From the NCBI GenBank assembly GCA_015680685.1, contig MNCI01008651.1, positions 576,047 to 640,046 of the forward strand: 64,000 nucleotides of DNA. The letters are read 5' to 3'. The notes below the pieces were generated by a model that searched no databases, was not told the DNA's origin, and saw only the letters and a program-made list of their open reading frames with translations. The translations under genes were made by a program, and so were the position numbers. How positions within the stretch are numbered: position 1 is the stretch's first letter; each line of letters starts with the position of its first letter. Source of the stretch: Gnetum montanum (taxonomy: Eukaryota; Streptophyta; Gnetopsida; Gnetales; Gnetaceae). This document shows positions 13,601-28,600 of this stretch, in pieces.

Positions 13601-16600
13601 CCATGGCCCAAAGCTCCCCATTTTCCTGGAACTGCATGCAATCAGGTTAAAAAGTGGGCATACGTCCCATAGCAACCATCGCCTGCTACCACAAAACAAA
13701 CCCCTACACCACCACCTACCATGTTATCGACACACAAGCAGCTCTAAACATGCACGTGTTCCTCACTCACCACAAGGCCCAAAGAGCCGCAGTTCCCATA
13801 GAATCCTTGCTAAGGATTTGCTCACGATGAGCAGTAAAAATTGCAAGACACCACCACAACTCTTTCGAAACTTTGCATTGGTATAGAAAATGCCAAACTG
13901 TCTCAGATGCCCTTGAACATAATGGATAGGCGTCTGCGATTTGAAGACCTCAATCCTTTAAAACAACCCTGATAGGTAACACATTATGGTTGGCCAGCCA
14001 AATGAACATTGTTAACTTTTCTAGCAGGCATCCTTTCCATAATGAACTCCAGCCCTGCACCACTAGAAACTTTCTTTTTATGATTTCACGAGGTGGCTTA
14101 CCCATTATATCAACAACCACCATATTGGTAACATGCGCACATAAGGTCTTCCAACTGATGGAGTCATTTCGATTCACCTACCATTGTGTGTACTTAGCCC
14201 TCATACTTTGAATCCACTGTGCAACCAGGGAAGAAGGTTGTATGAGCTAGTTAGCCAAACCTTGATAGCCCATCATAATCACATCCTGAAATTTTAGCAC
14301 CCCTAGTCCCCTAGCCTCCCACGGTCCAACAACAATATCCCACTTCACCATGTGAAGTTGCGACCCTCCTTTCCCGCCCGACCATATAAACCCCCAAATC
14401 ACTTGGTCCACTTTCTCCACCACCCTGGCAGGTGGTGTGGCAACTACCACAATGTAGCAAGCCATGGCCAACAATACCAAATTGGCTAAGATCATCGTCC
14501 CTTTCCTTGTCAAGAACCACACCGTCCAATGATCAACCCATTGTTGTAGGCATTGGATAAGGGACTTCCATGTCTATTTATGGTTCCACACAAACATAGG
14601 AAGCCCAAGGCACATCTCCTACTCCATTCCAGCCATCATCCCCAGACACTGCAAAATCTTACCTTGAAGCTAACAAGACACTTACGACAAGTGCACCGTA
14701 CATTTGTCCCGATTCACTGCCAACCCAACCTCCCGCTCCATCCGATCCAATGCCAATTTTATGATTTATGCTATTATTTAATCAGCATGATTATGAAGCT
14801 TTTAAGGATCTATATCGTACAACGATAGCCAATGGCTTGGACAGGTGGAGCCTTGATTATGTCTAAAATCCTACAGTTCATAGGAAGAATTGGTAATGGC
14901 AAGCATACATACAGAATATTCATTATGAAGAAATTTCCTTGCTTTGTACATATGGTATGTATATATGCATAGTATGTAATCCTTTGAAGTAGACAGGATA
15001 CAGTAAATAAAATTGCAATTTAAAATCAACTCTACAAATATATCTAAAAAATATTTAAAAATCATAAGTACTAGTTAAACTCAAGCAACCATGCAAAAAT
15101 ATTTTAGAAATACATTATATTATATTCTATAAAATGCTTCACTAAATGCAAACAAAACATAACATTTACAAAGAGAAATATATTATCTCACATGGTTTCC
15201 ACGAAGGTTGTTCAGTAAAGTATTTAGAACTTTAATTATGCTCTGCCAATGACCACTAGATGCCTGTTGGGCTGCTGGAGCTGCATTGGGAGAACGTGAG
15301 TATCTGATTGATGCAGTCCTTGATATCCTTGGTGCCTAGACAAAGAGAACCAACTCTTAAGAAATTGTTGTTTACAAAAACAACATTAGAAGAAAGTGTG
15401 TCACAACAAAAGATTACCAAACTAGCAGATAAATAGGCAAGTTAGATTATGATTAATCACCACAAATAACTTACAAAAAGAGAAGGAATTCGAGAACTAT
15501 AATGTAATGATATTCCACATAAAAGTTACCATTCATCTTAAGGAAAAAATTAGCTTTATAAGAAATGTAATTCAAAATAGATGAACTTACTTGAATACAA
15601 AGGCTAAGAAGTGGACTTATATCCTTCTTCACTTTATCTCGAATAATTCCATAGATCCTTTCCAAGAAAGTAATGATTTGTTGCTTGAATAAAATTGCTG
15701 GATACTTTGCTTCTACAAGTGCATTTTCATTAGCACCATGAGCCCCAGCGTTTCCAGGTGATCCAAAATTTGCAGGTGATTTGATTCCCTGCTAAATTTA
15801 AGTACTCCAATAAGGTTAAACTGAGCTTTTCAACAGCCAAAACTGGTAAGAAAGGTAGCAAGATCTCTAAGAAACAGCATTTCTCTTTATAGATTTCTAA
15901 ATTACTTCAAGTGTTCAAAAAAATTAAAGGGAATACTGGCAATAAAATAAAACATAAATAGAGTTAAAAGAAAATAAAAAATAGAAAGAAACTAAAATAA
16001 AATAACATATTGTTGTTGAATACTGAGATTTATACTAAAAATAAGCAATATGACCTTGCAAAATGTCATAGACAAAACACTTTCAGATTTTCAACAAATT
16101 AATTAGAAGAAAAAATATCTAGCAGACGAACAAAGTAAAGATAATTCTAAAGATGGAAGGCTAAGTTTTTCCTGCCAATAGCATCCTTGTCATCATCATT
16201 ATAGTGCCTTTATAACGGATCATCATCCAAAGGCTCAATGTTTATCCTACCCAAGTGGGGTCCTAGTAGAGTCAATAGATGAGCAAAAGCCTAACATCTT
16301 TCAAGTGGCTGCACCCAAGCTTGAACCAAGGTCTTACAACTTGAAAAACAAGCACCTTACTATCACTCCAAGTGATAGACCCTTCATGGTGCCTTATCAC
16401 TCCAAGTGATAGACCCTTCATGGTGCCTTTATCCAATCTATATCTGGGCCAAGCTTTAAGATGGGTAAAGGATTTGACAGATTTTCTATGGTAGGCCATC
16501 TACCTAATGCCATAGCCTTTAGGTGTTTTTTTATTTAAAGAAAGAAAAACCATGCCCCTAGGTTGGCACATATGTCAGCATATTTCTTGGGATAGAACCT

Positions 16601-19600
16601 ATGATGTGTAGATCACAAACCGCATGCTCTAGCCAAGCTATGTCTTGTATGCTAGACCAATGCTTAGTATCCATTTGTAGAATATTTCTGATTTGCAAGG
16701 CTGTTTTCAAAGAGAGTGCCTAAAGTGCTAAGTTGTTCGGTTTTCATTTGAATGCAATATCAATTATCAACAGCAGTTAAATACGCACATAATTATACCT
16801 GAATAAAATATTGCTAGTAATCCAATCATATATCAATAAAGAAGTGCCTTAAATGTCAAGTAATACATAATAAACTAATAGACCAAACTGTTTTTTCACT
16901 GTGAACAGGTAAAAAGAAAACAGAGTTTTTCTTAAGGATTCATCAGCATTTGAAAATGAAGTGACTCCTGCCAGTTTTTGGAAGAAGGTCCTTCATGTAA
17001 ATATGTGATTAATTGGTATGAATACGAAATGCCTGACTTTATTTCCAAAGAAAAAATGGAAAATAAATTTCAAGTACAACCACAAATTGTCTTGGGATGT
17101 TAAAGATCACTCAATAGACATTCTCAATGTTCCATTGCAAAAGCTTCCTTAAACAACGATAGCAGTAATACATCAAATAAAAAATATTTATCTCAAGGTA
17201 ACAATCCATTCTTAACCTTAGAAATACAGAATTTTATTATATAAGACACACCGACATGGGAAGTCAAATTTCACACTCTTTCAAACTTTTACTACTAACA
17301 CACACACTCTATTAAGATTGTTTTCTATTCATTCAAAAGTTTATTGGTTTCTTACCTCCCAAAGTTCAATGATCACGTGCCAACAAAGAACTACAAATTA
17401 TCTTAATATGTTTTGTTCAACAAATCCGTGTATAAGTTTTTGCTACTATTGTGAATATTTTCGCATGATCAAATGTTGATTTCTAGCTGCCGAACCTTTA
17501 TTCCAAATATGGAAAATAAATGGCAGTATATGACAATATATGATTACCATACTCACGAGCATTTTTTACATCAACATCTATTATCCATCATTGATCCTTA
17601 TTTCAATAAGTTAATCTATTGTTGAAATTTTTGCTCTTGATGCCATCTCAAGGACACATGAACTTTAGGAATGAAGCCCACTCTATACCAATGAATAGCT
17701 TGCTTATCTATTTGGCCTATGTGTAAATTACCATATGCCTCTATAACTTGAAATGAGTATTAATATTCTATAAAGATGTTACTAATCTTGTAAATATTTT
17801 AGCATTATCAACTGCTATGATTAGCATACTCACGAGCATTTTTACATCAACATCTATTACCCACCATTGATCCTTATTTCAATAAGTTAATCTATTGTTG
17901 GAATTTTTACTTCTGATGTCATCTCAAAGACACATGAACTTTAGGAATGAAGCCCACTCTATTTCAATGAATAGCTTGCTTATCTATTTGGCCTATGTGT
18001 AAATTACCATATGCCTCTATAAGTTGGTAAGTGTGTTAATATTCTATCAAGTTGTTGACTATCTTGTAAATATTTTAGCTTATCAAATGCTGAATTTTAG
18101 CTACCGAACCTTTATTCCAAATATCAAAAAGCACATGGCAGTATATGACAATATATAAAGATATGATTACCATACTTGTAAGCATTTTTACATCAACATC
18201 TATTATCCAATCATTGATCCTTATTTCAATAAGCTAATCTATTGTTGGAATTTTTACTTTTGATGTCATCTCAAAGACACATGCACTTGAAGAATGAAGG
18301 CCACTCTATTCCAATGAATAGCTTGCTTATCTATTTGGCCTATGTGTAAATTACCATATGTCTCCACAACTTGGTATGAGTTCTAATATTTTATCAAGTC
18401 ATTGCTAATCTTGTAAATATTGTAGCATTATCGCTGTCAAACCTTTACTCCAAATATGAGAAAACAGATGGCAGTATATGACAATATATAAAGATATGAT
18501 TACCATACTCACGAGCAATTTTACCTCAACATCCGTTATCCATCATTGGACCTTATTTCAATAAGTTAATCTATTGTTGAAATTTAATTTTTACTTTTGA
18601 TGCGAGCTCAAAGACATGAACTTTAGAAATGAAGCCCACTCTCTTCCAATGAATAGCTTGCTTATCTATTTGGCCTGTGTAAATTACCATGTGCCTATAT
18701 AACTTGGTATGAGTGTTAATATTCTATAAGAAAGAACAAAGATTTAAGAAGTTGAAAAATCAGAAGCATGAGCAAAAGTTAATGAAGAACTTATTGGGAA
18801 AAATTGGTAACATGTACAATGAAAACATTGAAAAAAAATTTATAGGAAATTGTAGACATTACAAAATAAATCAAATACAATTATCTGGACATTCCTCATA
18901 CTCTTCAAGGCTTCTTCTTGAAGAAAGCTTGACCATTCTCTCTTAGAATCTCCAACTATGTCTCTGATCAGAAATCCATGTTCTAGAGCACCAACAGGAA
19001 ACAAAAGAAGCAGAGAAGCCAAAAGCACAAGGATCAGAGCATCCACCTCCAAGGATTCCATGATCTTTAGTTTTGTCTTCTTTCCTCTTTTGTTTCAAAT
19101 TCTCATTTTTTAGATAGCTTTTATGTAAAAAGTTAATCACAATTTTGTAATGTAAATAAGGCTAAGAGATGAGCTTCACCTAATCATGGGAGAATAATAA
19201 ACCTCATTCACAGTCTCAAAGATATCAATTGATGGATATATGTTAAAAAATCTCCGGGGAAAAAGTGTCTGTATCAGATCATAAAAAGGAACAGTTGTTC
19301 ATTTCCTGTATTTCATTTTCATTTCATAAGTAATACAGCTCATTTTATGGCTTCACAACACCAATGGGAGATCCTCGACAAGGTTCACTCCAGGGTGCAA
19401 CCCAGATGTGCCCACTCCAATCTGCCCCACTAAGATTGAGGGGCCCCTGTTTCTGTCATTTGTTGGGCTATGCTTGGTTGGGTTTTTTGGTCTGTTTCTG
19501 GGCTTTGGTTCTCTTGCTCAAGTGTTTCCCTTCTTTTCCGATGGTCCCAGTAAAACAAGTAATGTTGCAATAGGCCACTTTCAGTGGACCATTTTGTTTT

Positions 19601-22600
19601 CCCGGTTAAGCCTTGTCTTTGCAGTCTAAGGGTGGCTCCTTGGTGCGTATGGCTTGTGTTTCTGGAGTTCTTCAGGGGTTGCCTCCCCTATTTTTTGGAT
19701 CTAGGTCTTGCTTGTACATATTCTTTTATTTAATTTAATCCAGCTCAACTTTTTCCCAAAAAAAAATACAGCTCAATTTCTTTAACTTTGTTCCCTACCT
19801 TTTTACTATGTCAAATGTGCATTTTCCATCTTCATCATTATCATCCAAGCCTTATCCCAACTCTATGGGGTGGGCTATATGAGTTCTTTTATGCCAATTG
19901 CTTCTATTAAAAGTAAATAAACCTTAATACCCAAATCTTAGATGTTTTTCTTTATGCAAGCAAACCAAGTATGCTTTGGTCTACCTCTGTGTGGTTTCCC
20001 TTAACTTTAATAAAGCAATCTCTTCTAATAGGAGCATTTTTAGTCTCCTTAGCATATAATCAAACCATATAAGAATTACACACACACACATATGAGGTAA
20101 TTAGTACAATGAAAATTGTCTCATACTTGTGCCATGATCCCAATGAATGTGACTGAACCAGCCGGCCGCCGTTGGGGTGTTGCCGCTGCATTGGTTAGCT
20201 TTAGGTTCCTTTGAAGAAGGCAAACCAGTGTTGAGGTATTCGAAAGCCAATAAGATAATTCATCAACATCATCTTTACCCTGAAAACAAATGCAGTAATT
20301 TTTATCTTTATAAGAAACATCAACAACCTTTTGCAGCAGCAGCAGCATCCTCTTATCCTTGTCTCAACAATCAAAAAACTTTTGCATACTCTAGGAAAAT
20401 AATTTTCAAGGGAAATATTTGGCATGTACCATCAACATTCTAAAAATTTCAAGTCAGTAAATAATGATACACAAAATCTAAAACTGTTATCCACAATATG
20501 CCTCTTTTTCAAATGATAAGTACAATAGAAATGGTAAAATTAAATATTAAAATAGTGATTAAGGACCAAAAGATTCCAATCACACTTGAAAACATAAGTG
20601 AGCAGTGTCACAGGAAAAAGCATCAAATCAGCTTATCAGCCTTGAAATGACATACTGGTGAGCTGAAGAGAAATAATGCTCACAAACAATGTATTGAAAT
20701 GGAAGAAATGATAAATCTTCAGATAATCATAGTATTTTGTTGGATGCCAAGGTCCTCTATCCTGGACCTATGTTCAAAGTATCCTTTGTAGTCATATATC
20801 ATTGTTGTGTATACCATTTTCTTGAATTGAACATCTAACCGGGATACTACCAGTTCATAACAATAGCAACTTGTGCTTCATTACTAACAGCGTTTAATTG
20901 CACATTACACATTTTTCCATTGTTTAGCACCATTACATTATCTGTACCTCTATAGTTTCAGAGATTAAGATTCTTAGGCTTTGTCATTGACAATTTGTAT
21001 GATTACTTTCAGATGAAAACAACTCCAACTATTGTTAAAAATATGCATTTTAATAACAGGTGGGCATGGTTGTATTTGTGTCACTCTACTATTTGTAAAT
21101 TTTTGAATCTGAAAAGAATTTTGAGTTCCTGGTTTATTGCTGTACATGGATTGATGATATCTTAAGTACTTAACCTTTCAATTCAATCCTATTTGGTTTG
21201 AGCACATTCTGAAGTCTGATTCATTTTTCTTTCTATGTGCCTGATGAAGTGGGGGAAATCTAGGATGTTAACCCATTATTGTTTAATTCTAGCATTAATG
21301 TTAGATGTATTAAGGATGTGTTTATGGCTGGTTTAAATTTTAATGTTGTACCTTATATTAATTCAAGTTAGAATAGCTCTGTTGAAACGTTTTTAATACT
21401 TGATAATGTTGTTCAGAAACATAAAATATTACTTCACTGTTAAATAGATCTGAAACTAATATTTGGTATGTTTCTTTTCTAGTTTAGCCAACTGTTCATT
21501 TAAATAGGTTTATTAGTGAACTTTGTGTAATTTCTAGCTTAATAGCTGAATCATTAACATTGTAGCATTGAGGATGCTGTTGTGAATACAAGTGTTGCAC
21601 ACACAACAGCTGCTATAGTTTTTTAGTTTCTTTGTATTTCAATATGCAGCTCATTTGGGATATGATTAATATATTTTTCTACACTTTGGTGTTCTATATG
21701 ACTAATTATGTGTCTGTCAGGCATAAATCACTTGGTTAGAGCATGTGGCCTATGATTGTAAGAGTCACAAGTACGATCCCAGAGGCACTTGGGGGCAGAG
21801 CAAAAAATATATTTTCAGGGATTATGGCATCAGGTATACAAATGACCATAGAAAATTATTGTCAATCTGTTTGCTTTCCTTAATAGGTTAGCCCATGTTT
21901 TCAGGATAAAAGCATTGTGATGATGATGATATAGCTGATTATGTATTGCTGCACATAATTTTCAAAGGTAGAATGATTCAGTTTGGTTGCTTTGTTTAAT
22001 GTTGTTACTAGAAGGATATGAAATCTGATTCCAAGCTTATTTCACTTTACAGTTGATTTTCCCCTTATATAAGATATGTCAGTCATCATATTGGCATTCT
22101 CTTAAAGCCAAATGCATAGTCTGTTATTTGCACCATATAGTTTTCTACATTTATGGTTAATCACTTATAAAGGGTCGTCATTTGGAATGATGGTAACGTG
22201 TTTGGTTATCAAGTTGTAAGGCTTGGGAGAGCCTGGGAATAGCGACTTGAAAAAAGGTAAGCTTTTTTGCTCATTTACTAACCCTCCAGACCTTGCTTGG
22301 TATGATGAGACCTTGCTTGGTATGATGAGCATTGAACCTCTCGTGAATGACCTTTTTTATGGTTGATCATTCATGTTGAATTAATGTTTGCTAATGCTAA
22401 ACTAATTGCAACACTGAATTTCTATTAAAGGTTTTTCTGGGATTTTTCTTTTTTTAATAAATTGGTTGATTAATTCAGTGTTAACTTCACTCAATAACAA
22501 AGGGCATTACACATTCTATAATAGAAACAAAGTATAGAATCCTTATTATCCCACCATACTTATGATGGCTTATATTTAAAATGATATCATAGTATACTTT

Positions 22601-25600
22601 TTATTTCAGGGTAGAAGGGAAACTTACCTCAATAATATCACTGATAGCATGAATAATGTGATCAAACACAGGGGTCCAGTCTGATTCAAATGCACGCCAA
22701 TGAAGAAGGCATTTATAAATTAAACATGCAGCAACAGGTTTGTCATTGTTAAATCCTACATCATTTGTCACACATTTTACCAACGCTTCCTGATTTTCCT
22801 GTTTCATAATCTCATCGAATCAGGAGCATTGTTCATGCAATCATTAATAAAAGGTATAAATCAATGATGAGGTTATAAAAATCACAAACATTGCGAGCAC
22901 CTGTTGTCTCTCAATAAATGACCTCGATTGCCTTGTTTCTGCAAAGGCAGTACTCCTCAAAAATTTCATGTTTTGTGATGACAAAGGTGAATCCTGCGAA
23001 AACACGGTAAAAAAACAGAAAAAGAAAAAGAAAACTAAATCCCAGGAGCATACGACTCAAAACAAAACTGTTATGCTGCCTATTTGCCTGTGTTGAGAAC
23101 TTACAAACATTGCTTTTTGAGCGCCAAAGGAATATCTGTGACCATCTGGAGTCTTCAGAGCCTAGGAATAACAGAAACAAAAATAATCTCAAGAGGGATC
23201 AACTAGCACTTACCGTCCCAAACAAGCACAAAGATAAAAACCATTTAATTACATTCCAAATCACTGCCATATTCTCCTCATTATAGGATCAGTCAAAATA
23301 CAACTAATTTAGTTAAGAAATAATTAAATAAATTATTTTGAAATGCAGTTCATGCAATTATTTAAGATTGAATAAGAACTTGCTTTAATATCTTACTAGA
23401 TACAGAAGTGTGCAACTCTAGCTACTCAATAATCCACGTACAGAGAATAAACAGATACTTGTGATTTGTCATATTTGTCCTTCTATCACCATCTCTATAC
23501 TAGCAGGAATAAAGTAGGCGTTGTAAAAGACAATAAAACTGTTTTCAGAATCCTGAAATGAATTTATTGCTATAATATCATGGATTCACAGCAGTATGAC
23601 CATTATAGCATAATCTCATTTCAGAAAATGACAAGACTTGAACATTAACAAATACTACCAATTTTGAGTTGGCGCATCCTTAAAATATAAAAATTACAAG
23701 ACAGACCTTTATCGGTATGGGGGTAGTATTCTCCATAAGCCCATTTGTAGGAGAAACAACTAATGCTTGCTGCCTCATAACATGATTCTCAGACTCTATA
23801 TTTGACAGTTTTTCTTCCAATCTGTAGAACAGACAGAAAATGCAAAGAAAGTTGTCAAAACCACAATATGTTGAGCGTCAATGCATATCATTTGCATTGA
23901 TCATGATGATATTTCCAGCAATCAAAATTCTAAACAGGCACAGTGCTGAACCTTCGCAGACTTGCATCTGCATCTGCAATTTTTGACTCCAAGTGTTGAA
24001 TTCTTTGTTGTTTATCATTATTTTCCTTTAGGGAAATATCCAAGTCTCTCTGCAAAGAAGTAACCTTCTTCTCAAGTACATCAACAGAACCCTGTTAAAA
24101 TACATCAAAGTACTTTAATACAAGGATAATGTCAACTTCTGAACCTTGCAACACACACAGATCAAAAACTGAATGAAAGTTCGTCAGATAGAGACCAGGG
24201 TATTCTAGTAAAAACCTTAAATGAAATATAACCTTACTCAATATGCAAACAATATTTTTTGGAAGAGAAAACCAAACCTTAAGTGACTGCTTCTCAATTT
24301 TCATTTCCTTCAATCTTGTGTCATAGCTATTTTCCAAAGATGTATATCGTGCAATAGCTTCATCAAGCTTGCATTTTAGAGCTTTATTTTCTTCCTGCAT
24401 TTGCTTATTGAAAATCTCGGACTTCTGAATTTGTGATTTCATATCTTCCAGCGATCTCTGAAGCTTAGTAATCTCTATATTTCTACTTTCTTCTAGATCA
24501 ACCTGTGTTGATTGCAAGTGTTTATAAAATGCATGACAGTTTAAACAGGTAAAAATGAAATAATTTCTATTCCTCCTCCAACAATATTATATGATTTCTA
24601 TTACTTGTTTTCGTCGTTCAATTTGCAATAGCAATGCCAGATCATCACATCTCTTCTCTAGTTTGTTCTTTGCCTCCTTCAAAGCACCTGTCTCCTTAGC
24701 AGCCTGCAAATTAGGATAAATAGAAAAAGAAATCAACAATGTTTCTTCCAACTAATTATGCATAAAATGTAAAGCTTCCTTTTGCATAGCAACAACAACA
24801 ATTAACTCAAACAAAATAATCATTTTTATGTTAATTTAATGACAAACAATAGTCATTGTGATGTTCAATCTTGACCTAACGTCAGATTAATCTGCTTATA
24901 ATTGTTAGCATAGGTTAAGTCTTACATAACAATGAGAAGCACAAGAAGATATAAATATAAGTTCAAGTTGAATCTTAGGCAAACAACTTGCTGTAAAAAA
25001 CTATCAGAAGACTTATTACCCTATTGGCACACTTAACTATGATAGCATAAAGGCAATATGATGACAACGGCGCTGACTGAAGCATAACATATGGTAGTCA
25101 GCCAATCTTTCAGATTTCCAAAACAGTAAAAAAAGATGCAACTAATTCACAATTCAAAATACAGACCACATGAAATATTGATTGTGTAACCCTTAATATA
25201 TCAACGTTAGCTATCAGCTTTTATACTGTCAATTTCAGCTCAATTTTATTCAAGTTTGCACTATAATGAAAATGCATCAAGGAAAATTAAACTCAAAACT
25301 ACATCTTTTACAAATTCAAGATCAACATGCAACTAAAGTTCACAGAATTTTTCATGTACTCTTGCCTTTCCAGGCTCAACATTTAATTTCTATTGGCCAA
25401 CAAGCACAAATGAAGTTTGTCCAGAAACAAACACTGGCACAACTACAGCAATACAAGAAACTGATCTGCAACTACCGTTCAGGTCAGGTTTTAGCCCATC
25501 CAAGTGTTTACAAGGTTCAATAAACCCTAAACGCAGAACTTGCAAATACTTTGTCAAAGCTAGTAATTTACCTAGTGGATATTAATGACTATAATGTATA

Positions 25601-28600
25601 TGAGAAATAGCCAAATTGACAAACAATTATCCGATTTTTTCAGTAGGAAAAATTCTTCATGTGATCTTTTTGGCCAATTTTTTCTACAAAGTAGCACAGC
25701 TGACTTTTTGAAAAAGTCTCTTTTTTGGCAAATATGTTGAATAATTCTCAGAAGGTTCTAAAAGAAATTTGAAAATAAACATTAGAGAATGAAAATTCTG
25801 ACTACAATAAAAAATTATAAATGCATGAAATGATTGTATTATTTTCCTAATTTATCATTCTATTAATATTATTCTGCATTAATAACCTTAAGAGTACTTG
25901 CATGAATGTATAATGATATGAGTTATTTGAACACAATGGAATGTGTCATTAAAACATCTTAGGTGTTTGCATTAAAAACTAGGAGGGTATTACAGCTGAA
26001 CACAATGTGTCCACTCTACATGGCAAGGGAGGAAACAGTGAAACACTTTGCATGGCATTGCACTTATTCACAGAGAGTGGTAGGCAGTGCCGACTACACT
26101 GAACGGGGACTCACCAGCCACGACTATCCTCTAGCAATTGTGGCGAACCTGAAACTCCACAATTTTTAGGAACATTGATCCCCCGTTGCCGACGCAAATA
26201 GCAGCTGCCAATTTTCGTGTGTGGAAGGAGGCGTAGGTGGACATAGGGGTAACCCCAACATACAAGCCAACATTTTGTTGGTAGTGTTGGGGTTTCTATA
26301 CCAATTGGCTCAAGGATGTTACTCTGTTTAGGGGGGTGAGAATTACACTCAACAAGGAGAACATTGTCGGATACCTGCAAACACCAATGGAAGGGAAAGA
26401 TGTGGGGGAGAAGTTTGCAAGATGCACGGGAGTTTTTCCTCAGGAGGATGCCCAAGACAACAAGTGGGCAGGTTCCCAAATCGACAATGGAAGCTATGTG
26501 GCAAGACACCATGGTGCTGGTGGATTGATTTTTTGTCCACTTAGGCAACGTGTGGAAACTGCTGAGGGTACATTTTGAGTTTCTTCGTTGCCTTCGAAGG
26601 GGAGTTGTGGTGAACCTACCTTGCTTGTTCTTGGGGGTGCTGTGCCGAAGGAGGCAAGGGATGCACTTGAGGCTAATTCTCGTGCTACGGAGAGCAGCGA
26701 GGGGCTAGGGGGTCCCAAGGCAACCTAGGGCTCTGGCGGTGAGGTTAGTGTACGAGCACAGATGGAGGCGATGTGTTCCACCATTAATGGTAGACATTTC
26801 TACAAGTTCAAGTGACTCCAAAGAGGAGGCTGCAGAGGGGAGCATAGACCAGAGAGTTACAAGGGAAGCGAAGGTGGGGGAGTCGTCATGACCCCAATGG
26901 AGTCTAGAAGAACCCCAAGGAGGGGATGGGACTCTAATGGCAAAAGAGAGGAGGGAGGATTGGGAGGGACCATCAGGAACAGTGGGCCTGTTGATAGATT
27001 TGGGCACGGTGGAGCACGCTCGGAAGGAGAAGCATGTGGTTTAGGCAAAGTGGTTGCGGCGACAAGAGGACGTGCTCCAAGTAGAGCTGGAAAAGTTGAG
27101 ATGCAGGGAGGAGTTCCAGTAGGAACTCAGGTAGTTGAGGGAAGCAACAAGGGTAGAATGTATGCAATGTGATTTTGCTAATGCAAAAGCCAAACAAGAG
27201 CTGTAAGAGGAATTGCAACAGCAAATTCGAGAAGAGCTCTAGGAGGAAGCTAGGCTCTAGGAGAAGCAAGAAAGCGAGGTGCAACAATGACACGAGGAAG
27301 AGGAACGGGAGGAGGTGAAGATCCATGCACGCCTAGATCGAGCTCATGAGGATCGCACATGTGTGTGGCTAGAGGAAGGGAAATGCCCCTACGCAATCTT
27401 GAACATCAAGCGTACCGCGCCGTGGGCTGCACTCCGGTGCCATATCTACCACGAGAGTCAAAAAATGCATCCGAATGGGAAGGGGAATGCTAAGGAACAT
27501 GCGAGAAAGGAGGAGAGCTTCAAAGAATTTCAAAAGGCCGCAGCCTTTGTGGCTACGCAGCGTTATTGAGCTATGTTGGATACCCTCCACAGCCAGGAGA
27601 GGCATTGTTGCTAGTGTTCGATGCTTCCTTTGCGTCTTTAGGTAGTTTGTTGCAGAGGTTTTGTTTTAGTTTGTCCTAGGTGCAAGGATTTTTGGGAGGG
27701 GTCTAATCTTGTCTAATTTTGCCATTTTCTATTGCTGGCCTGATCCCTCAGAGGGAATAAGGGGAGATGCTCTCTCCCCTCTTTTGATATTACTGTGTTA
27801 TACATATTTTGTTTTATTTAATTTTATGCCTGAAGGTTTTCCCAAAAAAAAAACTAGCATATGATTACAAAGGTTATGCTAAAACAATACTACAATATTT
27901 TATGTCAATGACATGCTTAACATATGTTTGTATGAAAGACTTTGTATAAATTATATCACACTTGTATACTTATACAATTGTTATTATTTTTATGTATAGA
28001 TAATTAAATTTTCTGCTCTTATTTTGTAGTATCTATAATTTGCTATCAAAAATCTTTCACAGTTTCCAATTTGCATTTTGATGATTTTTTTCCCATGGTT
28101 TTACCAAGTTTTGATGACTTTTAATTTTCCAACTTTTTCAAGCAACTGATTGTAATGACACATTTTTCTTAGATTTTCATCTTGATGTTTGTAGCAATAC
28201 TTGTGAGTCTGCTTTGTTGTAATAATGTGTGGTTCAGTGTTAATATATTTGTCCTCACAAGTTGTACAATTGATAACTAATCTATGATTTGTGATAGTGG
28301 TGATGGATTTGACTGTTGCTGATGTGCTCATGACCTCTGATGAATAGCACCTTTTGTATGCATTGGTTGAATAATGTGTTGCTGAGTGGCTGAATGACCT
28401 ATTAGTTGTGCTAATGTGCCATTGCAATGGCTGATAGATAGCAATAGCTGATTATCAAAATTTAACTGAAATATCTTTTAATGCTTTGACAATATTGTTG
28501 TCAAGATCTCGGATTGTTGAATCTCTAATTTTGTTGTTGGATCTCCCCACCCATCCTTTGCACTCTCAGGCATAAACTTGGATGAGAGTTGTTTCTATAG

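Noticed and set aside
21718-21800. tRNA gene-like A and B boxes (also at 36,340 and 45,500)
   Set aside because: No complete cloverleaf or acceptor stem; bodies and simple-repeat tails identify SINEs.
26111-27326. Minus-strand frames rich in Leu, Pro and Ser at 26.1-27.3 kb
   Set aside because: The sense of this LINE copy is plus (zf-RVT, C-terminal module, A tail), so these are complements of the coiled-coil coding.
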